Positions 1-5,357 of a DNA stretch of 5,357 nt are shown piece after piece. Made by a program: the position numbers and the translations under genes. This DNA comes from Deferribacterales bacterium UBA4806 (GTDB lineage Bacteria; Chrysiogenota; Deferribacteres; Deferribacterales; UBA228). The notes below the pieces were generated by a model. The model made no database searches, was not told where the DNA came from, and saw only the letters and a list, made by a program, of their open reading frames with translations. The stretch spans positions 1-5,357 of the forward strand of contig DHGE01000030.1 of NCBI GenBank assembly GCA_002402635.1. Reading direction: 5' to 3'. How positions within the stretch are numbered: position 1 is the stretch's first letter; each line of letters begins with the position of its first letter.

Positions 1-1
1 A

Positions 2-1339
2 ATGTTTAAGAAAATATTAATAGCTAATAGAGGCGAAATAGCCTTAAGGATAATAAGAGCATGTAAGGAATTGGATATAGGCACAGTTGCTGTGTATTCA
101 CAGGTTGATAATGAATCACTTCATGTGGCTTTTGCTGATGAGGCTGTATGTATTGGACCTTATAGTGCTAATGAAAGTTATTTAAATATAAGAAACATTG
201 TTACGGCAGCAGAAATTGCTGGAGCAGATGCAATTCATCCTGGTTATGGTTTTTTAGCCGAAAATACAGATTTTGCAAGAATATGTGAAGAATGTGGATT
301 TAAATTTATAGGGCCAAATCCTGAGCATATTGATATGATGGGTAATAAGTCTAAGGCAAAGGAAGTAATGAAAAGCCTCAAAGTTCCGACAGTGCCTGGT
401 AGCGATGGAGTTATAAAAACTCTTGATGAAGGCCTTAATATCGCAAGAGATATAGGCTACCCAGTTATTATCAAAGCCTCTGCAGGAGGTGGCGGAAAAG
501 GGATGAGGATGGCTGAAAATGAGGAAATATTTATAAATTCATTTAATATGGCCAAGTACGAAGCAAAAAAAGCTTTTGGTAATGACGATATATATGTTGA
601 AAAATATATAATGAAACCAAAACATATAGAAGTGCAAATTTTTGGTGATTCATTTGGTAATGTAGTTCATTTATTTGAAAGGGATTGTTCTATACAAAGA
701 AGACATCAGAAAATTTTAGAAGAAGCTCCAAGTCCATTTGTTGATAAGGCTTTAAGAGAAAAAATGGGTAAGGTATCAGTTGACGCAATGAAAAGACTTG
801 GTTACCAAAATAGTGGAACTATTGAATATCTAGTCGATAGTGAAGGAAATTTCTATTTTATGGAGATGAATACACGTATACAAGTTGAGCATCCCGTTAC
901 AGAGATGGTCACATCTTTAGACCTTATAAAATTGCAGATAAAAATAGCAGCAGGTGAACCTTTAAACTTAAAACAGGAGGATCTTAAATTAAAGGGTCAT
1001 GCTATTGAAGTGAGAATTAATGCAGAGAACCCAGAAACATTTAGGCCATCGCCAGGTAGAATTACCGGTTACTACACACCAGGAGGTCCTGGTGTTAGAA
1101 TAGATTCAGTCTGCTATCAAGATTACGTTGTACTTCCTTACTATGATTCATTAATTGCTAAATTAATAGTATATGATGATGATAGATTTAAAGCAATTAT
1201 GAAGATGCGTAGAGCCTTAGAGGAATTTATTATAGAGGGTATAGATACCATAATTCCACTGCATAAAAGAATTTTATTTGATAATAATTTTGTTAATGGT
1301 GAAGTTAACACAAACTATCTTGAAGAGTTGATGATATAA
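2..1339 (+). CDS. accC: Acetyl-CoA carboxylase, biotin carboxylase subunit
   Basis: This is the biotin carboxylase subunit of acetyl-CoA carboxylase. It uses ATP and bicarbonate to carboxylate biotin on the carrier protein AccB, the first half-reaction of malonyl-CoA synthesis for fatty acids in the cytoplasm. The 445 residues match the usual ~450 of AccC. The N-terminus (FKKILIANRGEIALR) is the canonical opening of the family, so ATG at 2 is taken as the start. Visible motifs are the HPGYGFLAEN segment (79-88), the ATP-grasp lysine and glycine-rich loop (K158, 162-167), the FERDCSIQRRHQK segment (225-237), and the catalytic stretch EMNTRIQVEHPVTE (288-301). The last includes E288, N290, R292 and E296, and R338 lies in EVRIN. 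All are intact. The size argues against the longer pyruvate carboxylase A subunit or a fused acyl-CoA carboxylase, though these are close relatives. accB often lies directly upstream, outside this window. The stop is one base before the next start. Confidence 0.96.
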   Translation: MFKKILIANRGEIALRIIRACKELDIGTVAVYSQVDNESLHVAFADEAVCIGPYSANESYLNIRNIVTAAEIAGADAIHPGYGFLAENTDFARICEECGFKFIGPNPEHIDMMGNKSKAKEVMKSLKVPTVPGSDGVIKTLDEGLNIARDIGYPVIIKASAGGGGKGMRMAENEEIFINSFNMAKYEAKKAFGNDDIYVEKYIMKPKHIEVQIFGDSFGNVVHLFERDCSIQRRHQKILEEAPSPFVDKALREKMGKVSVDAMKRLGYQNSGTIEYLVDSEGNFYFMEMNTRIQVEHPVTEMVTSLDLIKLQIKIAAGEPLNLKQEDLKLKGHAIEVRINAENPETFRPSPGRITGYYTPGGPGVRIDSVCYQDYVVLPYYDSLIAKLIVYDDDRFKAIMKMRRALEEFIIEGIDTIIPLHKRILFDNNFVNGEVNTNYLEELMI

Positions 1340-1340
1340 A

Positions 1341-2927
1341 TTGAAAAGACTTTTTTTTATAATAACCATTTCTATTATTGGGTGCACATATGCTAATCTC
1401 AGTTTTAGTATAAATGAAGATTATTATTCAAAGCAGCTTCAAGCTTCATATTTTTATAACAAAGGTGAACTTGACAAGGCCTTGGAGCTATTAAAGGCAT
1501 TGAATAAGGAAATAAAAGACACCTATGTATATAGTGCAATTGCAAATATATACATAAGTAAAGGAGAATTTGAAAAGGCTGAGTTAACAATAAAAGAGGG
1601 GCTTGAGTATTCAGAAGATCCAGAGCTACTTTTCAAATTAGGTATATTATATGGGAAAATATATAAAGATTGTGAGAGCGCACTCCCATATTTAGAGAAA
1701 GCTATAAAAATTGATGATAAAGACACTTATTTATTGGCAACTGCTGAGTGTTATGAAGATAAAAAAGATTATTCTAGTGCTATTGAACTATATAATAAGT
1801 TAACAGAAAAAGATAGAAATCCTGAATATTATTACAGGAAAGGTGTCTTGTATACTAAACTCAACCTTCTACAAAAAGCGAAAGGCGAATACTTAAAGGC
1901 AATTGAATTTGGCCAACATGTGAAGTCATATTTGAACCTTGCAGAGATTAATATTTTAGAAAAAAATTATGAAGAAGCAATAAAGTTATTAAATGATGTT
2001 TTGAAAAAATATGGTGATATATTAGTAGCTGAAGAGAGATTGGCTGAACTTTATAAACAGACAGGAGATATTGATAAGGCAGTTGAAACTTTTAGTTTAA
2101 TTGTAGAGAGGCTTAAGGGGAAACCAAAGGCACTTATCCTAAAGCAAATAGGATTACTCTATATAGATAAAAAAGACTTTAAAATGGCAAGGGAATCTTT
2201 TCTAAAATCTGTTGAAATAGATCCTACAGACTATCAAGCACTCTATTTTATAGGATTTTCTAATGAATTGTTAAGAGATTATGAAAATGCAGTAAATTAC
2301 TATAAAAAAGTTTTAGAATTAAGAGATGATTTTGCATTTGCAAAGAAGAGACTTGCAATAACATTTATTAACTTAGGTAAATTTGATGAGGCTTCAGAAA
2401 TATTGAATAACTTAACTAATGATGACATTGATGTAGAATATTATTTGATAAAATCACTATTATATAAGAAGCAGAAAAACATGAATAAGGCTCTGAAAAT
2501 TTTAAATGATGCTTACTCCCATTACCCTAATAGCTTAGAAGTGCTTTTTGAATTAGCCTCACTATATGAGGAGATGAAACAATATGAAGAATGTGAGAAA
2601 ATAATTAATAATGCCTTATCGTTAGAACCAGAAAATCCAATTTTTCTTAATTTTTTAGGCTATTTATATGCAGAACTTAATAAAAAATTAGATGAAGCCT
2701 ATAGATTAATAAATAAAGCACTAGTAAAGGACCCTGATAATCCAGCATATATAGATAGTATGGCATGGGTTTTATATAGAATGAATAGGTATCAGGAAGC
2801 TTATGAATGGCAGAGAAAAGCTTTAAAATATGACCCAGAAGAAGAAGAGTTTATAAAACATATGCGTGCAATAATGAAAGCTTTGGGGGTTAACAAAAGC
2901 ATCGATGAAATTATTCAAGAGAATTAG
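1341..2927 (+). CDS. Exported tetratricopeptide-repeat protein, probable lipoprotein, LolB-adjacent family
   Basis: This is a 528-residue protein made almost entirely of TPR helical hairpins, roughly 13-14 units from residue ~33 to ~500. Typical pieces are NKGELDKALELLKAL (40-54), KKDFKMARESFLKSVEIDP (277-295) and NRYQEAYEWQRKALKYDP (482-499). TPR arrays are protein-binding scaffolds, and no catalytic domain is visible. The N-terminus has two basic residues, a hydrophobic run and I-I-G-C (12-15), a fair lipobox giving Cys15 followed by Thr. It may be a lipoprotein, but the signal is short, and signal peptidase I cleavage after about residue 20 is the alternative. TTG at 1341 is chosen because an in-frame stop lies at 1332-1334 and no other start codon intervenes. 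The start follows the accC stop by one base with only a weak purine run upstream, suggesting coupled translation. The C-terminal repeats (LGYLYAELNKKLDEA, then DPDNPAYIDSMAWVLYR) resemble the TPR protein encoded beside lolB in pseudomonads. Its precise role is unknown; a periplasmic or outer-membrane assembly role is inference. Confidence 0.87.
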   Translation: MKRLFFIITISIIGCTYANLSFSINEDYYSKQLQASYFYNKGELDKALELLKALNKEIKDTYVYSAIANIYISKGEFEKAELTIKEGLEYSEDPELLFKLGILYGKIYKDCESALPYLEKAIKIDDKDTYLLATAECYEDKKDYSSAIELYNKLTEKDRNPEYYYRKGVLYTKLNLLQKAKGEYLKAIEFGQHVKSYLNLAEINILEKNYEEAIKLLNDVLKKYGDILVAEERLAELYKQTGDIDKAVETFSLIVERLKGKPKALILKQIGLLYIDKKDFKMARESFLKSVEIDPTDYQALYFIGFSNELLRDYENAVNYYKKVLELRDDFAFAKKRLAITFINLGKFDEASEILNNLTNDDIDVEYYLIKSLLYKKQKNMNKALKILNDAYSHYPNSLEVLFELASLYEEMKQYEECEKIINNALSLEPENPIFLNFLGYLYAELNKKLDEAYRLINKALVKDPDNPAYIDSMAWVLYRMNRYQEAYEWQRKALKYDPEEEEFIKHMRAIMKALGVNKSIDEIIQEN

Positions 2928-3516
2928 TTTTGTATTGTTATTAATATTAGCATCCTGTTCTTATAGACAACATGATGTTTTGAAAGCAGACTATTCTAAA
3001 CTTTCAAAGGATGAGATACTCATAAAAGTAAAGGAAAAAAATAAAACTTATTGCAATTATGAGAAAAAAGCCAAGATCTTTCTCAAAAATGATTATATAA
3101 ACAGAGAATTTAAAGGTATCATTAAGAATGATTGTGCAAATTTATATGTCAATGTATTAGGCCCCTTTAATAGAAGAGTATTGTCTGTGAGAGTTGTAGA
3201 TAATGTGATCTATGTTGATGAAAAAGATGATCTTGACAAAGGAATTAAAGCCTTAATGGAAAAAGATGATTTAAAGGATATGCTTGAAATATTTAAAATT
3301 CCTAATTTACTTCCAGATAAAAAATTTAGTTTTTATGTATTAGGGGATCATTACTTATTTAGCAAAAATGATAAGAAAGTTTTTGCTAATAATAATCTAC
3401 TTATTTATTTGATTGAAGACGATGAAAAATATATTAAATATGAATACAACAATGATAAAATTAATGGAATAACCTATAAAGATAAAAAAACTTTTTTGAA
3501 AATAAAATTTTTATAA
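2905..3516 (+). CDS. LolB-like outer-membrane lipoprotein (candidate)
   Basis: This is a 203-residue lipoprotein. It has a basic start (MKLFKR), a hydrophobic core and a clean lipobox L-A-S-C (15-18). Ser follows the Cys, which under the E. coli +2 rule favours transfer to the outer membrane. After a lysine-rich linker, residues 53-105 look like successive beta strands: KKAKIFLKND, then REFKGIIKND, then LYVNVLGPFNRRVLSVRV (80-97), then VIYVDEKD. This follows the LolB pattern of a strand-rich half-barrel with a 'l.GP.g....' segment. LolB receives lipoproteins from periplasmic LolA and inserts them in the outer membrane. The gene lies directly before ispE and prs, as lolB does in E. coli and Pseudomonas, which is strong contextual support. 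Sequence similarity is weak by eye, so a LolA/LolB-fold protein of another role (for example the DUF4292 type) remains possible. Two extra cysteines (C50, C77) are present. The start overlaps the TPR gene by 23 bases in another frame with no strong Shine-Dalgarno, suggesting coupling. Confidence 0.8.
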   Translation: MKLFKRISFVLLLILASCSYRQHDVLKADYSKLSKDEILIKVKEKNKTYCNYEKKAKIFLKNDYINREFKGIIKNDCANLYVNVLGPFNRRVLSVRVVDNVIYVDEKDDLDKGIKALMEKDDLKDMLEIFKIPNLLPDKKFSFYVLGDHYLFSKNDKKVFANNNLLIYLIEDDEKYIKYEYNNDKINGITYKDKKTFLKIKFL

Positions 3517-4347
3517 ATGTTAAAAGCATATAGTTATGCTAAGATAAACCTATTTTTATATGTAACATCAAAAAGAGCTGACGGTTATCATGATTTATAT
3601 TCTTTAATAACACGTGTGAATTTATTCGATTTCGTAGCTTTAAAGAAGAATGAAAAATTTTGTATCCAATCTAATATAATAGAATTGTCTGATAGTACAA
3701 AAAACGTTATATATAAACTTTATTTAAAACTTAAAGACAAATATAATATAAAGCCTTGCAAAGTTATACTATATAAAAATATACCTATTGGTGCAGGTTT
3801 GGGTGGTGGTAGTAGTAATGCATCAGTTTTCCTTGAGTTGTTAACGAAACTATATAAACTTCCACTATCGCTTGAAGAAAAGAATAGTTTGTTATCTACT
3901 TTAAGTGCTGACTCCCCATACTTTTTATATACAGGGGCTAGAATAGTCACTGGAATTGGTAATATTATTTCTAACGAAATAATATTACCAAAATTTTATA
4001 TATTATTGCTTAAACCCCCCATTTCTTTATTAACAAAGGAAATATATGAAAGTGGATATGTAAATATAACATTAGAACCACCAACCATAAAGAGCAATCT
4101 ATTATTTTATAACAATTTAATGAAATATATACACAATGATTTGGAAGAGGCTGTTTTCTATAAAGAGCCGTATATAATGGAATTAAAAAAACTTCTAAAA
4201 AAACATGGAGCTGATGCAAGCCTTGTAACTGGCAGTGGATCTGCTTTTTTTGGCATATTTTCATCAAAGTTAGCTTTGATAAATGCTTATAATTATTTTC
4301 ATCACAATTTTAATGATTTAAAAGTATATAAGTTAACAAATATTTAG
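3517..4347 (+). CDS. ispE: 4-diphosphocytidyl-2-C-methyl-D-erythritol kinase
   Basis: IspE phosphorylates the 2-hydroxyl of CDP-methylerythritol with ATP. This is the kinase step of the cytoplasmic MEP pathway to IPP and DMAPP, which feed undecaprenyl carrier and quinone synthesis. The 276 residues match the usual ~280. GHMP-kinase features are in order: AKINLFLYV (8-16) with the substrate-site Lys9; RADGYHDLYSL (20-30), the IspE signature; PIGAGLGGGSSNAS (90-103), the ATP-binding glycine loop; SADSPYF (130-136) with catalytic Asp132; and VTGSGSAFFGIF (237-248), the third GHMP motif. The motif after Asp132 (TGARIVTGIGNII) is slightly divergent, with Asn where Glu is common, but nothing essential is missing. 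ATG at 3517 immediately follows the stop of the LolB-like gene (TAAATG), and the upstream bases are A/T only with no Shine-Dalgarno. Initiation therefore probably depends on ribosomes finishing the upstream gene. Confidence 0.96.
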   Translation: MLKAYSYAKINLFLYVTSKRADGYHDLYSLITRVNLFDFVALKKNEKFCIQSNIIELSDSTKNVIYKLYLKLKDKYNIKPCKVILYKNIPIGAGLGGGSSNASVFLELLTKLYKLPLSLEEKNSLLSTLSADSPYFLYTGARIVTGIGNIISNEIILPKFYILLLKPPISLLTKEIYESGYVNITLEPPTIKSNLLFYNNLMKYIHNDLEEAVFYKEPYIMELKKLLKKHGADASLVTGSGSAFFGIFSSKLALINAYNYFHHNFNDLKVYKLTNI

Positions 4348-4349
4348 TT

Positions 4350-4355
4350 GAGGTG
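4350..4355 (+). promoter_or_regulatory. Ribosome binding site for prs (GAGGTG)
   Basis: GAGGTG is the clearest Shine-Dalgarno match at any gene junction in the window. It begins three bases after the ispE stop codon. Its GAGG core ends six bases before GTG 4360, a near-ideal spacing, but 18 bases before ATG 4372, which is too far for efficient use. It overlaps the most upstream candidate TTG (4348), so that codon cannot be served by it. It therefore favours GTG 4360 as the prs start. It also sits four bases before an out-of-frame ATG at 4358. Confidence 0.7.
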
Positions 4356-4359
4356 TTAT

Positions 4360-5325
4360 GTGCATTCTAATATGGATTTTTTGATATTTAGTGGGAACTC
4401 TAATCTATCACTTGCGAAGGAAGTTGTTAAAATCTTGGGATTGAGGCTTGGAGAAGCGACTGTAAGCAAATTTAGTGATGGTGAAATTTATGTAAGAATT
4501 AATGAATCTGTCAGAGGTAGAGATGTGTTTCTTATCCAATCGACAAGTTCTCCTGCCGAAGTTCATCTCATGGAAATGATGATCATGATTGATGCTTTGA
4601 GACGTGCATCTGCTAATTCAATCACGGGAGTAATACCATATTTTGGCTACGGTAGACAAGATCGAACAGTAGAACCCCGGATGGCCATAAGTGCAAAGTT
4701 AATAGCCAATCTGTTAACTAAAGCAGGATTAGATAGATTACTAACTATGGACTTACATGCAGGGCAGATTCAAGGTTTTTTTGATATACCTGTTGATAAT
4801 TTATATGCTACACCAATTATAACAAAATATTTAATTGATAAGGGTATATATGGAGAGGAGTATGTGGTTTTATCACCCGATTCAGGTGGTGTGACACGTG
4901 CTAGAGCATATGCAAAAAAATTAAATTGTTCTCTAGCCATTATTGATAAAAGACGTACAGGTCCTAATATTGCAAAAGCAATGAATGTTATTGGAGAGGT
5001 AGAAAATAAAAATATAATTATCATAGATGATATGATAGATACTGCAGGAACATTGACAGAAGCAGCTAACGCGGTACTCCTAAAGGGGGCAAAGTCTGTT
5101 AAAGCAGCAGCTACTCATGGAGTTCTAAGCGGACCGGCTATTGAGAGAATATTAAATAGCCCAATTGATGAATTGATAATTACAAATACTATTGAAATTT
5201 CAAAAGAAAAAATATCTATATCAAAAATTAAAATCCTTCCTGTCGATGACATCATAGCTGAAGCAATAATCAGGCTTCATAATAAAGAAAGTATTACTTC
5301 ACTTTTTTATGATGGTGATGATTAA
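4360..5325 (+). CDS. prs: Ribose-phosphate pyrophosphokinase (PRPP synthetase)
   Basis: Prs transfers pyrophosphate from ATP to ribose-5-phosphate. The product PRPP is needed for purine, pyrimidine, NAD, histidine and tryptophan synthesis. From GTG 4360 the protein has 321 residues, within the normal 310-320 range of class I enzymes, which family knowledge says work as hexamers activated by phosphate. Motifs in order are IFSGNSN (9-15), FSDGEIYV (38-45), PYFGYGRQDR (93-102, ATP site), MDLHAGQIQGFFD (130-142), SPDSGGVTRARA (172-183), the flexible-loop KRRTGPN (197-203) and the PRPP loop DDMIDTAGTL (223-232). All are intact. The frame is open from TTG 4348, but a Shine-Dalgarno at 4350-4355 fits GTG 4360 best. 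ATG 4372 (MDFLIFSGN, 317 residues) is the main alternative and also fits family length. The function is near certain; the exact start is not. The gap to the ispE stop is 12 bases with this start, and there is no promoter between them. Confidence 0.95.
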   Translation: MHSNMDFLIFSGNSNLSLAKEVVKILGLRLGEATVSKFSDGEIYVRINESVRGRDVFLIQSTSSPAEVHLMEMMIMIDALRRASANSITGVIPYFGYGRQDRTVEPRMAISAKLIANLLTKAGLDRLLTMDLHAGQIQGFFDIPVDNLYATPIITKYLIDKGIYGEEYVVLSPDSGGVTRARAYAKKLNCSLAIIDKRRTGPNIAKAMNVIGEVENKNIIIIDDMIDTAGTLTEAANAVLLKGAKSVKAAATHGVLSGPAIERILNSPIDELIITNTIEISKEKISISKIKILPVDDIIAEAIIRLHNKESITSLFYDGDD

Positions 5326-5331
5326 GATCTA

Positions 5332-5357
5332 ATGAAATACTTAGTAGTAGGATTAGG
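5332..5357 (+). CDS. pth: Peptidyl-tRNA hydrolase, N-terminal fragment (cut by window end)
   Basis: Only nine codons, the ninth lacking its last base, are visible: ATG at 5332 followed by KYLVVGLG. This is the characteristic opening of bacterial Pth, normally MK-hydrophobic-VGLGNPG. Pth releases peptides from prematurely dropped peptidyl-tRNAs. The identification rests on this short match and on position: pth follows prs, directly or after the L25 gene, in many bacteria. The gap to the prs stop is six bases, consistent with the same transcript. A GGTGAT that could pair with 16S rRNA lies at 5314-5319, inside the end of prs and rather far from the start. With so few residues another nucleotide-binding protein with a GLG turn cannot be ruled out. 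Confidence 0.78.

Noticed and set aside
1405..1726. Two overlapping minus-strand open frames of about 60-67 codons
   Set aside because: They lie entirely inside the TPR gene, have low-complexity translations with no recognisable motif, and oppose a clearly coding frame. They are shadows.
3484..3515. A7-C-T6 followed by more T-rich sequence near the end of the LolB-like gene, resembling a weak hairpin plus T tract
   Set aside because: The stem would be A:T pairs only with almost no loop. It lies inside coding sequence (KKTFLKIKFL) and the next gene starts immediately, so it is not a credible intrinsic terminator.
4016..4021. C6 run within ispE as a possible frameshift or slippage site
   Set aside because: The reading frame is intact on both sides with family-typical length, and a single short C run is not enough to suggest programmed slippage.
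3720..4267. Minus-strand open frames of 76 and 85 codons opposite ispE
   Set aside because: They sit opposite conserved IspE motifs (glycine loop, Asp132), show no family features and have no supporting upstream signals.
4770..5024. Minus-strand open frame of 84 codons opposite prs
   Set aside because: It is antisense to conserved PRPP-synthetase motifs and has no recognisable protein features. It is expected by chance in AT-rich DNA.
5326..5331. Prs-pth junction considered as a site for a promoter or terminator
   Set aside because: Only six bases separate the genes. The AGATCT palindrome at 5325-5330 is just a six-base chance palindrome, with no stem long enough to act.
1..5357. Search for CRISPR repeats, tRNA or rRNA genes, transposase remnants, attachment sites and riboswitches
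   Set aside because: No direct repeat arrays, RNA-gene signatures, inverted-repeat ends or foreign-looking segments were seen by eye. Nearly every base is inside a conserved housekeeping coding frame.

Overview
The window is a dense, single-strand (+) run of housekeeping genes from an AT-rich bacterium; by eye only about a third of bases are G or C. Codon choice is heavily biased to ATA, AGA and TTA. Two gene products carry lipoprotein-type signal peptides and one resembles the outer-membrane lipoprotein receptor LolB, so the organism is most likely a diderm (Gram-negative-type) bacterium. An AT-rich, non-model lineage such as Deferribacterota or a relative of the former Deltaproteobacteria would fit. 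That assignment is inference from base composition and gene order, not something the sequence proves.

Layout, left to right: accC (biotin carboxylase of acetyl-CoA carboxylase, 2-1339); a large tetratricopeptide-repeat protein with an exported N-terminus (TTG start, 1341-2927); a LolB-like lipoprotein (2905-3516, overlapping the TPR gene by 23 bases); ispE (MEP-pathway kinase, 3517-4347); prs (PRPP synthetase, best start GTG 4360, ending 5325); and the first nine codons of what is almost certainly pth (peptidyl-tRNA hydrolase), cut by the window edge (5332-5357). Intergenic gaps are 1, -23, 0, 12 and 6 bases. No internal promoter or terminator has room or is visible, and no stretch lacks a gene, so the whole block is probably one transcript driven from upstream.

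The order TPR protein - LolB - IspE - Prs - Pth matches the order I know from gammaproteobacteria: Pseudomonas has TPR-lolB-ispE-prs-rplY-pth, and E. coli has lolB-ispE-prs with pth nearby. This context is the main support for naming the divergent lipoprotein LolB-like. The genes cover malonyl-CoA supply for fatty acids, lipoprotein placement in the outer membrane, isoprenoid precursors for undecaprenyl carrier and quinones, PRPP for nucleotides, and translation recycling. The block can therefore be read as an envelope-growth and core-metabolism operon.

Nothing here looks like a mobile element, CRISPR array, RNA gene or wholly new system. The points most worth a second look are the LolB-like protein and its TPR partner, the ambiguous prs start with an out-of-frame ATG, the T8 tract just after the TPR start codon, and the absence of the L25 gene between prs and pth.
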